Shown here: piece by piece, positions 26,078 through 35,521 of the stretch
Layout: every line of letters begins with the position of its first letter
Numbering within the stretch: the first letter of the stretch is position 1
DNA from: Agathobacter rectalis ATCC 33656
GTDB lineage: Bacteria > Bacillota > Clostridia > Lachnospirales > Lachnospiraceae
DNA: 64,000 bases
Assembly (NCBI RefSeq): GCF_000020605.1
Contig: NC_012781.1
Location: forward strand, 1,178,001 to 1,242,000
Direction of reading: 5' to 3'
Program-made: the position numbers and the translations under genes
Notes under the pieces: generated by a model
What the model was told of the DNA's origin: nothing
Databases searched by the model: none
What the model saw: the letters and a program-made list of their open reading frames with translations, nothing else

Positions 26078-27010
26078 ATGGATGATATAGAAGACACTAA
26101 TTATAAGTTTAATTCTCAAGATATTGAAAATATATGGTATATATTCTTTTGTTTAGCAGATTCAACATTTTCGTCTGTATATGTATCTTATGGAAAAAAA
26201 GGACCATATATGTTATCAGGAGAGACAATGATGTCAATATGTAAAACCCTAGAGACTATTGATTTTTGTTGTTATAGAGATGCCTACTCGGATGCGTATA
26301 ATTTATTACGGAAGTGTAGGGATGATTTAATGCAGTATTTATTTGTATTGAATGTTATACAGAACAAACATGGTTTAACGGATGAAGAAGCAGAAAAATT
26401 CACCATAAACTCGGAATCTATGATGAAAATGATAGAGTTAGATGTGTCTATATTGGTTTCAGGTGAAAGAAAAACAGACGCAGAACTAGCTATGGAAAAA
26501 TGGATTTATAATGTATTGGAAAGCTCAGAAAACAAAGAAGATAGAAAAAAATTTTTTGATACATCAAAATACAAATCATATTTGGTAAGTAATAATGAAA
26601 AAGTCAAATATATTTTTGAAAATTTTCTTGTAGATAAGTGGTTGAGAGAGGACAGAAAGTTAAATAATTATGTCCATGCGAATGGCATTAGATTTGTAAT
26701 GGATAATTATGTATATCAGAACAAAAAGGAAGATAAACATAAAGAACTTATAGAGACACTTCAAAATATTACGGATATATTTTTAAGTTTGTTGTCAGTT
26801 ATAGATAGTATTAAATTTCATTCATCAGATTATCTTGATGCTTTAGAAATGGAAATGAAGCCCCAGGAGGGAAGTCAATATTGGGTATGTCCAATAATTG
26901 TTGAATATATGAATGACAGGTTTGATAAGAAACTATTACAGTATATTCAGAATAATGAAGGAAATGGGATGCAATTTATGGCAGAATATTATAATCAAAA
27001 TAAAGGGTAG
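26078..27010 (+). CDS. Unknown helical protein with RX6H motif
   Basis: 310 aa from ATG 26078 (AAAGGAG upstream; TTG 26060 rejected). It is all-helical by composition. EDRKLNNYVHANG near residue 200 holds R193-x6-H200, within the R-x4-6-H range of HEPN RNases. An earlier helix, LLRKCRDDLMQYLFVL (about 76-91), is like the first HEPN helix with its paired Arg/Asp. I did not recognise a named family. The tight spacing after the ApeA-like gene (19 bp) and before the STAND gene (11 bp) argues that the three work together. Confidence 0.5.
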   Translation: MDDIEDTNYKFNSQDIENIWYIFFCLADSTFSSVYVSYGKKGPYMLSGETMMSICKTLETIDFCCYRDAYSDAYNLLRKCRDDLMQYLFVLNVIQNKHGLTDEEAEKFTINSESMMKMIELDVSILVSGERKTDAELAMEKWIYNVLESSENKEDRKKFFDTSKYKSYLVSNNEKVKYIFENFLVDKWLREDRKLNNYVHANGIRFVMDNYVYQNKKEDKHKELIETLQNITDIFLSLLSVIDSIKFHSSDYLDALEMEMKPQEGSQYWVCPIIVEYMNDRFDKKLLQYIQNNEGNGMQFMAEYYNQNKG

Positions 27011-27021
27011 GAGGATGAAAT

Positions 27022-30000
27022 ATGGATTGGACAAAATTTAATAATCATGGAGAATCCCCTAATCATGCATTTGAAGTAATGTGCAATATTCTGTTTAAAT
27101 GTTGGTTGAAAAAGGAATATAAAGATAATATTTCTCACTTTGCGTTTGTAAATGGAAGTGGTGGAGATGGTGGTGTAGAAGCATATGGACTTTTAAAATC
27201 AGGTGATATTATTGGTGTTCAATCAAAGTGGTTTCCGCAGAAAATGGAAGCATCCCAATTTAAACAAATTGAAAATTCATTTTATACGGCAATTAAAGTT
27301 CGTCCTGAATTAAAAAGATATATTGTTTGTATCCCTAGAGATTTTACATCAAAGAAAATGGTGAAAAATAATCAAGTCGCTAGGGATACAGAAGAATCAA
27401 AGTGGATAAATCTATGTGAGAACATTAATAAAGAATATCCGGATGTCGTAATTGAATTATGGGATGAGACAAGTATACAAGAAAAATTATGTCTGCCAGA
27501 AACACAGGGATGTTATAGGTATTGGTTTGAATGCTCAGATGTGTTTGAAACAGAGATTTTGATATCATATCAAAGGGCAATAAATAGTTGGGCAAAAACA
27601 AAGTACATACCTGATTTGTATTCGACAGGTTATATTCATGACAAACTTTCATCTTTTACCGGTAGTTTTGAAGCTACAAAGAAAAAATATGATATGACTC
27701 AAAATATATATGCTATAGTTCAGAAGCTGAAAAGAGCATATGAAGATATATTGAGATTGCAATTTCCAGAAAACGAAAAGGCACTTTTTGAAAAGGTAAA
27801 ATCAGATATTTCCGTTCTCGGAGAGTGGTTATGTATTATTAGAGAAATAGGTTCATTAGTTGCTAGTGGTTCTGACATAGAAAGGGACAATTTTGAAAAA
27901 AAATTTGAACTTAATTGTGATTCTTCGGAGTTAAAAGATAGTTCGTTGCATTTTAGCTATTATAATCATTTTCATGAAGTAGAAAGTATTTTGGATAATA
28001 TTGAAGATGATTTTGAGCAGTTTAAGCGTTGTATGATTTCTGATAGTCATAATAAGATTATTTTTCTCGGTAATCAGGGAACTGGAAAGACGGCAGGAAT
28101 TGTTAGTGAAATTGATCTTATGCTCCAGGATAAATCATTTCTTCCAGTATTAGTGCAAGCAAAGGATTATAGGAAAGGTGATAGTTGGTTATCCATTTTG
28201 ACAAGAACTATAGGGCTATCAACGACATGGAGTGAATTAGAGTTGTTTCAAGCTTTAGAGAATGCAGCCTTGTTGAGAAATAGATATTTGAATGAAAGTT
28301 GTGATATTGTAGTTCAACCTAAATGCTTAATATGTGTAGACGGAATAGATGAAGCTTCTTCATGGAGCTTTTGGAAGGAACGAATAGAGGAAACGCAAGT
28401 CTATGAAGGTATTTTTCCAAATGTAAAATTTGTTTTTTTATCAAGACCATATGTATTTCCTAGATATTATGATTTGGATTACCGAGAATGTTTTTATACA
28501 TTACCAAGTAGTGGAGATGTGTCTGTAAATGAATTATTTGATGATTATATAGCATTTTATAAGATTGATTTATGTGGTAATTATTGGATAAAAGAAAAAT
28601 TGAGTACACCTATGGCACTCAAATTATTTTGTGATTTATATGGCAATAGTAGTGTAGGAAATTTAGATAAAAATTCGCTTGTAATTACTAAGTTGTTTCA
28701 GAAGAAAATTAATTCTGTTGAAGAGTCATACAGAAAACAAGAAAAAGAAACAAACCAACAAAGTATGATAAAAACAATATTGGTTAATATAGCTACATTG
28801 TTAACTAATAAGAATGAATTGACATTTGAGGATATCTTTAATGAGAGTAGGGAACCTATAAAAAGTCATTTAGAGGATTTATTATTTTTTATTGAAAAAG
28901 AGGGGTTCATATATTCGCATCAGATTTGTGAAGATGAGTTTAGCGAGCCAGTGATTGTATATTCATGGGGAATGCAGCCCGCATTCGATTACCTGATAGG
29001 AAGAAAATTATATGATGCCATTAGGAACGGAAAAAATATTCAAATTGAGTATACTAATGGTATTTATCAGATGCTTTCACTTATAGTTATAGAGGAAGAT
29101 GGAAAACTAATTTCAGAATATTCAAATATTAAATTAGAAGAATCTGTTTTATTTGATTTGATATGCTATACATTAGCGAATACATCTGTTGAAATTGCGT
29201 CTAAATATCGTGATTATGTAAAAAAATTAATGCATTATTCAGAGGCTGAGTTTAGAGAAATAGTTAATAGAGTTATTATTCCTGTAAGTGAAATTAATAA
29301 CCATCCTTTGGGAGGAAAGCTGCTTGATGAATTTTTAAGAGGCTTTGATAAACCAGCTCAAAGAGATATATGGTGGTCAATTCCAACATACTTACGAAAT
29401 AATTATAATGCTAGTTGGCGAACATTTTCAGAGCTGGATTTGTCGATGATTGCACTATCAGATAAAGACAATTATATGGGCAAGCCATTAATTTTGGTAT
29501 GGAGGTTGTCGTCGGTAGATAATGATGTTAGGCGTGATTGCAGACTTAAGTTAACAGAGTGGGGAATCAACAATCCATATGAGTATTTGGACTTATTGTT
29601 ATATTGTGCAGATATCAATGATGAACAGATTGTAGAAGATATATTTGCAATAGCATATGGAATTGCGCTTGGGAAGTTTGTTCAGAAAGAATATCTTGAA
29701 AAATTATCATCTTGGATAGTTGAGAATGTTTATTCAGAAGAAGGTCTTTTTAAGTATGAAAATTCTGCAATTAGGTATTATTGCAAAGGCATTGTTAAGA
29801 TTGCAATATCAAAAGGACTATGTGACGCAGAATGTGAAAAGAGAATATCAGAGAAATATATCAGAAAAAGTTCATTTATGCCTGCTTATAAAGACTCTTT
29901 TGATTCAAAAAGACTTTCTGGATATGGTCCAATATATTATGATTTAGCTCGATATGTATTATGTGATCATTTGGATAGATTCTTTTGTATTAACTATAAA

Positions 30001-31293
30001 ACTAGAGAGTATCTAAGAGAAGCAGAAGAATTTATTGAAAAATATAAGAAGAAATACGATGTAGATATGCTTGAACCGGAAGGATTGATTATCTCTATTG
30101 CATTTCAATATTTACTAAACCAAGGTTGGGATGAAAAGATATTTTGGGAATGTGAAGATAAAAATAATTTAGGTATTGATATATGTATACGGAATACTTA
30201 TATGCGATCTACTCATGGTGCAAAGTCTAAAGTAATGACTGTAGCCGAAAAATATGTTTGGTGTGTGAAGCATCGTATGGAAGCTGTATTTGCAAGTCAA
30301 CTGCAGTATAACTATTATGGACAAGGTGTCAGGTATATAAGTGATTATTATGAAATTGATGACTTTACCAACACATATCAAGATTATGTTAATAGTAGAT
30401 ATACTAAGATAGAGGATAAATGGATTCATACAGATCAAATGGTTAAAACTCCGTATAAAGAGTTTTCTGCTGAGAATATTGAAAAATGGATGAAAAAGAA
30501 AGATACTCCTGATTTTACAGTATGGTTGGGTGAAAAAACAGATGCCAGAATATTGTATGCATATACGAATATTGTTAATGAGGTATTGGGCATAGAAGAG
30601 GCTATATGGATTTCTTCAGGGATTGTAAAAAATAATGATTTTGAAAAATTGATTGCAGAAGTGAATGTATATTCAGAAGAACGTTCAGAGTTATTGAATG
30701 TGGCAGAATTTCATTCATATGTTGAAACTTGTGGCTTTTATACACCGCAGGAAGTTTGTGCAGTTCAATCTGTTAAAGAAGCAAATGAGAGTATCAATAT
30801 AGGAAATGAAAAAAATGTAATACAAGTTTATAAGTTGGTTGCTACATGTTTATCTGAACATATTGAAAATATAGAAAAAACATTTTATTTACCAAGCAGA
30901 ATTGCCAGAATATTAACGGGTATAACATATGGTGATGGATATGAGTATATAAATGATAATAATGAAGTGGTATGCAAATATTCAGATGTTAGTAAAGGAG
31001 AGAATAATCAACAGGAATGTCTGCAAATCAATTCGCATATACTGGAATCTTCTTTAAAAGAAAATGATTACAGGATGTTTTGGGTGTTTAGGGTATATCG
31101 TAGTCCATCTAGTAAGGCTTATGAGCTTTATGGAAATGATATTACTCATGATACAGATAGAAGCTATATAGTCTGGTTTGATGAAGAGAAAAGTAGATAT
31201 ATTGAATTAAAAGAAATTGAGCCCGTAATAGCAGAAAATAATAATGATTATGTGTTAAAAGTTAAATCTTTATATGACGGATTGGATGATTAA
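27022..31293 (+). CDS. Avs-like STAND NTPase with N-terminal Mrr-type nuclease
   Basis: 1423 aa in three parts. Residues 1-160 form a PD-(D/E)xK/Mrr-like nuclease: NGSGGDGGVEAYG (D49, E53) and IIGVQSKWF (Q67-x-K69). A STAND/NACHT-type ATPase follows with LGNQGTGKTAG (Walker A, 350-357), LICVDGIDEAS (Walker B, D440-E444) and a LSTPMALKLFCDLY helical segment near 530. The C-terminal 700 residues are helical and repeat-like and could be the sensor. This is the plan of antiviral STAND (Avs) proteins, which bind a phage protein such as portal or terminase and then activate the nuclease. Which Avs type it belongs to cannot be settled by eye. Confidence 0.75.
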   Translation: MDWTKFNNHGESPNHAFEVMCNILFKCWLKKEYKDNISHFAFVNGSGGDGGVEAYGLLKSGDIIGVQSKWFPQKMEASQFKQIENSFYTAIKVRPELKRYIVCIPRDFTSKKMVKNNQVARDTEESKWINLCENINKEYPDVVIELWDETSIQEKLCLPETQGCYRYWFECSDVFETEILISYQRAINSWAKTKYIPDLYSTGYIHDKLSSFTGSFEATKKKYDMTQNIYAIVQKLKRAYEDILRLQFPENEKALFEKVKSDISVLGEWLCIIREIGSLVASGSDIERDNFEKKFELNCDSSELKDSSLHFSYYNHFHEVESILDNIEDDFEQFKRCMISDSHNKIIFLGNQGTGKTAGIVSEIDLMLQDKSFLPVLVQAKDYRKGDSWLSILTRTIGLSTTWSELELFQALENAALLRNRYLNESCDIVVQPKCLICVDGIDEASSWSFWKERIEETQVYEGIFPNVKFVFLSRPYVFPRYYDLDYRECFYTLPSSGDVSVNELFDDYIAFYKIDLCGNYWIKEKLSTPMALKLFCDLYGNSSVGNLDKNSLVITKLFQKKINSVEESYRKQEKETNQQSMIKTILVNIATLLTNKNELTFEDIFNESREPIKSHLEDLLFFIEKEGFIYSHQICEDEFSEPVIVYSWGMQPAFDYLIGRKLYDAIRNGKNIQIEYTNGIYQMLSLIVIEEDGKLISEYSNIKLEESVLFDLICYTLANTSVEIASKYRDYVKKLMHYSEAEFREIVNRVIIPVSEINNHPLGGKLLDEFLRGFDKPAQRDIWWSIPTYLRNNYNASWRTFSELDLSMIALSDKDNYMGKPLILVWRLSSVDNDVRRDCRLKLTEWGINNPYEYLDLLLYCADINDEQIVEDIFAIAYGIALGKFVQKEYLEKLSSWIVENVYSEEGLFKYENSAIRYYCKGIVKIAISKGLCDAECEKRISEKYIRKSSFMPAYKDSFDSKRLSGYGPIYYDLARYVLCDHLDRFFCINYKTREYLREAEEFIEKYKKKYDVDMLEPEGLIISIAFQYLLNQGWDEKIFWECEDKNNLGIDICIRNTYMRSTHGAKSKVMTVAEKYVWCVKHRMEAVFASQLQYNYYGQGVRYISDYYEIDDFTNTYQDYVNSRYTKIEDKWIHTDQMVKTPYKEFSAENIEKWMKKKDTPDFTVWLGEKTDARILYAYTNIVNEVLGIEEAIWISSGIVKNNDFEKLIAEVNVYSEERSELLNVAEFHSYVETCGFYTPQEVCAVQSVKEANESINIGNEKNVIQVYKLVATCLSEHIENIEKTFYLPSRIARILTGITYGDGYEYINDNNEVVCKYSDVSKGENNQQECLQINSHILESSLKENDYRMFWVFRVYRSPSSKAYELYGNDITHDTDRSYIVWFDEEKSRYIELKEIEPVIAENNNDYVLKVKSLYDGLDD

Positions 31294-31328
31294 ATTAAAA
31301 CTTAGGGTTAAAATAGGAGGTATGGGTA

Positions 31329-33007
31329 TTGATATATACAGAAAGTGAATTGAAAAAGAAAATATATAAAATGATTGAAGAGTTTGAAAGTGAAGTTGTA
31401 GAGTTTAAGGAGGCAACGAGCAATTATTCATTTAATGATATTGGAAGATATTTTTCTGCTTTGGGGAATGAGGCAAATATAAGGGGTCTTAACGAAGCTT
31501 GGTTGATTTTTGGAATAACAAATGATAAACAGATTAAGGGGACTAATTATAGAAAAGATGGAAATCTTCAATCCCTGAAAAAAGAAATAACCAACGGAAC
31601 GAATGAAAAACTCAACTCACTTTTTATGATATATATTGCATTGAAATGGAAGGGAAGAGAGTTATTGCATTTCAGATTCCACCGGCAATTCCAGGTATAG
31701 TTACTACATGGCATGGAGCATCTTATGCAAGAGAAGATGAGTCTTTAGTTCCACTACCTATGAATAAGATTGATTTGATACGAAGTCAGGTTGGAAGGGA
31801 CTGGTCTAAGGAAATAGTGCCAGAAGCAACTATTGATGATTTGGATTCTGAGGCAATTGCATATGCTAGGAAGATGTTCATAAGACGAGAAGAAAACAGA
31901 ACAGGCGCATCAGATATAATTGAGAGGTTATCTGATATAGAAGTACTCAATAAAGCTGGACTTACATTTAAAGGACAGATTACAAGAACAGCGTTAATGT
32001 TACTTGGTAAAAAAGAATCAAGCTTTTACTTTGATGGTTTTGTTCCGAGAATTACATGGACATTATATAATGCTGATAAATCAGTAAAAGCATATGAACA
32101 TTTTGATATGCCTTTACTGCTGGCGGTTGATAAAGTATATGGCAAGATCAGAAATGAAAAATATAGATATATTGCAGACCAGACAACATTGTTTCCAGAA
32201 GAAGTGGATCAATATAATCCTAATTTAGTAAAGGAAATTATCAACAATTGTATAGCTCATTCTGATTACAGATTGCGTGGGAAAATAAATCTTGAAGAGT
32301 ATGAGGATCATCTTGTTTTCATTAATGAAGGGGCATTTATTCCTGAGACAGTAGAACAGGCATTGGAGCCGGGATATAAACCTCCATATTATAGAAATGC
32401 ATTTTTGTGTAATGCTATGGTGAATATGTATATGATAGACACAAATTCAATGGGAATTCCGATGATATATGAGATACAGAAAGGTAAATGCTTTCCATTG
32501 CCAACATTTGATTTAGATACTCCTAACAGAGTTGTTGTAACGGTGTATGGAAAAGTATTAGATCCTAATTATACAAGATTGTTGCATGCAAACGACGATT
32601 TGGATTTGAGAACTGTATTTCTTTTAGATCAGGTACAGAAAAAGAAGACTATTTCTAAAGAAGATTTTAGTCAACTTAAGTCAAGGAATTTAGTCGAGGG
32701 AAGGTATCCAAATATTTTTGTTTCATATAAAGTAGCAAAGGTTGTTGGAGACAAGGCAAATTATGTCAGACAAAAAGGATTAGATGAGGAAGTGTGTATG
32801 CATTTTATATTGTCTACACTAAAACTCGGACCAGCCAAGAAATCAGACCTATTGGCGGTACTTAAAGATGTTTTACCGGATGTATTGACTGATCAGCAAA
32901 AATCAAGAAAATTATCAAATCTTCTGCAAAAAATGAAGAAAAATGGAATTATTGATGTGCGTGGTATTGCAATAAATTCAGAATGGTATCTCTTGACTAA
33001 GGACTAA
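31329..33007 (+). pseudogene. AlbA_2/Schlafen-type DNA-binding protein, frameshifted
   Basis: Two frames make one protein. The first (31329-31700, TTG start after AGGAGG) begins IYTESELKKKIYKMIEE and contains the AlbA_2 fold pattern EVVEFKEATSNYSFNDIGRY, as in transcriptional regulators and RecG-like ATP-binding proteins. The second (31646-33007) resumes with IEMEGKRVIAFQIPPA and runs through the HATPase_c_4-type region (NPNLVKEIINNCIAHSDYR) to C-terminal winged helices. An added A in the A5 run at 31606-31610 would join them as NEKTQLTFYDIYCIEMEGKR. It is either a real inactivation, a phase-variable run, or a sequencing error. Confidence 0.7.
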
Positions 33008-33021
33008 AACAATATATTTTT

Positions 33022-33067
33022 TAGTCGAGGATAGTCAAGAGTTTAGTCGAGGATTTAGTCAAGGATA
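33022..33067. repeat. Short tandem repeat after the AlbA_2 gene
   Basis: Two near-identical 23-bp units, each starting TTTAGTCGAGGAT and ending AGTCAAG, lie just before the palindromic element. Confidence 0.6.
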
Positions 33068-33069
33068 AT

Positions 33070-33325
33070 GCAACAAACAGGAGACTCGCAGGAGCGCATG
33101 CTGCAAAATCCGCTGTACGAAGCGGCCTAGAGTCTGTTAGAATTATGTCAAAACACAGCAATGCTCCGACACGACGTCGGGGCAAGGCGTTACCGCGCCA
33201 TGGACGGCGCGTAAAAGCCGGTTGCGTCAAGCATAGAAAACCTTTAAGCATAATTCTTACAGCCTCTTGGCCGCGTAGTATGAGCGTATTTTGCAGCATG
33301 CGCTCCTGCGAGTCTCCGTCATTTT
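33070..33325. repeat. Palindromic repeat element, copy A (full length)
   Basis: Outer arms of 35 bp (33080-33114 and 33283-33317) match at 34 positions when inverted. Similarity continues inward for another 33 bp on each side. The GC-rich centre holds nested hairpins (for example CGCGCC/GGCGCG near 33200). The element is much richer in GC than its neighbours and has no coding capacity of note. It lies between the ends of convergent genes. Related copies are at 38935, 40291 and 48784. Confidence 0.85.
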
Positions 33326-33369
33326 TAACTATCGGGTTTGACCTTTTATATTGCAAAAATATGATTTGT

Positions 33370-34572
33370 TTATGCGCGTGAAAACCAAAGAGTAATGCGA
33401 AACTCGGTATTATTATGTGAAACAATAGCCCGTCCATTCATCTGCTTCATCATAATCGTAATATTTCTGATACCCATGCCGGTGGTATTAAACAGAGAGC
33501 TTTTATCTGAGATATGGTTTGTTATCTCGATACCTGCATCTTTATTCCGGTAGATACAGCTTATGCAGACAGGAGCTTTCTTATCTGCATATTTGCATAT
33601 ATTGTTTGTAATATTGTTAAAAATCCGTCCGAGAAAGTTTGAGTTCACAGTGATTTTAAAATCCTTCCATATGAGCTTTTCTATATCAAGTGAAAAGCTG
33701 TTTTCACGGAGGATAAAAGCCATCTCAGAAAGATAGTCACCTATTGCACTTTCCATATTGCATGGAGCGTCAAGCTCAAGAGCTTCTTCATTGCAGGCAA
33801 GTGAATAGTCAAAAAGCTGGTCGGTAAGGCCTTTTATTTCGCATATTTTATTGAAAATCACATCTATGTGTTCAGTGGGAATCGCACCCTTTTTATTTTC
33901 CATTTTGATAATTTCAGCGTATGACTGCAGCCCTGCGAGAGGAGTGCGGATATCGTGTGCCATGCTTCGTATCAGCATATTTTTTTCATTGATCAATTCG
34001 GTTTCAGACTGCTCGACAACGTTTAAAGTGCCATGTATTTGCATGAGAATATGTCTGGAAATGAAAAACAAAATCATTATTGCTGTAATTAAAGTGAAGA
34101 GAGCATCACAAATAAGCAAAGCTTTGAGATATTTTTCCTGATAGTTATTGTATATAAAAATTTTAGCTGTTCTGTCACTAAAGTTTAACGCTTTAAGGTA
34201 AACAGATATTTTCTGATTATATAATGATAGATTTTGGGGCTTTTTGAGACATAAAAATTCTGTTGAAACGTAATGTGTTTCATTATCAATGGATATGAGA
34301 AAAAATTCGGGCTTTTCTCTTTGAATCCATGTTTCAATGCTTTTAAAATCGTTTGACGAAACCTTATTGTCAGACACATATTTTTGAAAGCTGGTAATAT
34401 ATGGAGCCTGTGTATTGTAAATATAGCTGTCGGAGCTTACATATTCATTTATTATTTTTTCCACGCAAAGGTATATAGCTGTAAATACAGCAATTGAAAT
34501 CAACAAAGCTATTAAAAATGAAATCAATAAGCTGCTTATGTATTCCTTATATCCGTTAAATTTATTCTTCAA
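33370..34572 (-). CDS. Sensor histidine kinase
   Basis: 400 aa. The transmembrane helices at about residues 12-35 and 150-172 flank an extracellular domain of about 115 residues. The HisKA box is SMAHDIRTPLAGLQSYAEII (phospho-His near 207). HATPase motifs follow: NNITNNICKYAD (N box) and TTGMGIRNITIMMKQMNG (G box). It overlaps the response regulator gene by 11 bp. The divergent ABC operon suggests the pair senses and resists a membrane-active or peptide compound. Confidence 0.9.
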   Translation of the reverse strand: MKNKFNGYKEYISSLLISFLIALLISIAVFTAIYLCVEKIINEYVSSDSYIYNTQAPYITSFQKYVSDNKVSSNDFKSIETWIQREKPEFFLISIDNETHYVSTEFLCLKKPQNLSLYNQKISVYLKALNFSDRTAKIFIYNNYQEKYLKALLICDALFTLITAIMILFFISRHILMQIHGTLNVVEQSETELINEKNMLIRSMAHDIRTPLAGLQSYAEIIKMENKKGAIPTEHIDVIFNKICEIKGLTDQLFDYSLACNEEALELDAPCNMESAIGDYLSEMAFILRENSFSLDIEKLIWKDFKITVNSNFLGRIFNNITNNICKYADKKAPVCISCIYRNKDAGIEITNHISDKSSLFNTTGMGIRNITIMMKQMNGRAIVSHNNTEFRITLWFSRA

Positions 34573-35260
34573 ATTTATATCCCTTTCCCCACACTGTTTT
34601 AATCAGGTGGGCACAGCCACAGCCGGCTTCAAGCTTATTGCGCAGATTTTTAATATGAACCATAATGGTGTTATTGGAAAACTGTGTATACGGTTCATTC
34701 CAGACGCTTTCAAATATATTCTGTGTTGAAAATGTCTTTGTCGGATGAGAAATTAACAGCAGAAGAATCTGATATTCTTTATCCGTGAGAGCAAGCTGTC
34801 TGCCATCGTAACTGACATTGTTGCATTTTGTGTATAAGGTTAAGCCACATCGTTCAATAGTGGATGAAGCGGTGGTGTCTGATGCATCTGCATTGTCGTA
34901 GACGCGACATCTTCTGATAAGAGCCTGAATACGCGCTATCAGCTCCACGTAGGAGAATGGTTTTACAAGATAATCGTCCCCTCCGGCGGAAAGGGCTTCC
35001 ATTTTATCGGTTTCAAGAGATTTGGCTGTCAAAAAGAGAATCGGAACATATGATTTTTCCCTGATTCTGCGGCATACCTCAATGCCGGAAATATTTGGCA
35101 TCATTATGTCAATAATCAGCAGATCAAAGGTTGAGTCAAATTTTTGGAGCCCTTCTTCACCGTCATGCGCTTCTTCGATGAAGTAACCTTGATTTTCAAG
35201 CAAAATTCTAAGTGCATTTCTGATTGTTTCGTCATCCTCGATAATGAGTAGTTTATCCAT
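34562..35260 (-). CDS. OmpR/PhoB-family response regulator
   Basis: 232 aa. The receiver domain has the acidic pair IIEDDE, phospho-acceptor D51 (LLIIDIMMPNISG), T in LFLTAKS and K in YLVKPFSYVEL. The C-terminal winged helix (about 135-232) ends TVWGKGYKFEE, typical of OmpR proteins. It is divergent from an ABC exporter operon. Three TCTGAA repeats at 10-bp spacing lie between them and are its probable binding site. Confidence 0.95.
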   Translation of the reverse strand: MDKLLIIEDDETIRNALRILLENQGYFIEEAHDGEEGLQKFDSTFDLLIIDIMMPNISGIEVCRRIREKSYVPILFLTAKSLETDKMEALSAGGDDYLVKPFSYVELIARIQALIRRCRVYDNADASDTTASSTIERCGLTLYTKCNNVSYDGRQLALTDKEYQILLLLISHPTKTFSTQNIFESVWNEPYTQFSNNTIMVHIKNLRNKLEAGCGCAHLIKTVWGKGYKFEE

Positions 35261-35357
35261 ACAAGCTGCTCCTTATATAAATGAATAAGATTTATTGTAA
35301 AAACAAAAGTGATATAAATATAATAGCACATAAAAACACAATATGCGCTTAATAAAA

Positions 35358-35448
35358 TCTGAAAAATTCTGAAGAAATCTGAAGCTTGGATGTACATGAC
35401 AATGAAAAATTCAGAAATTTTCATAATAAATTAAGTCGAATTTTCAGA
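35358..35448. promoter_or_regulatory. Direct-repeat regulator site between RR and ABC operon
   Basis: TCTGAA occurs at 35358, 35368 and 35378 (exact 10-bp spacing). Its reverse complement TTCAGA occurs at 35410 and 35443. Ten to eleven bp repeats on one DNA face are the usual OmpR-family binding pattern. No good -35 is visible before the ABC operon, which fits an activated promoter with a -10 near 35458-35466. Confidence 0.65.
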
Positions 35449-35521
35449 AATATGAGATACTATATAAGCATAGACGTCTATGGTAACAATGCGGTAGTAA
35501 AAAACACAAGGAAAGGAAAAA

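Noticed and set aside
33145..33381. Possible small gene inside the palindromic element
   Set aside because: It reads through hairpin arms and GC-rich nested repeats, has no ribosome site, and is not kept in the other copies.
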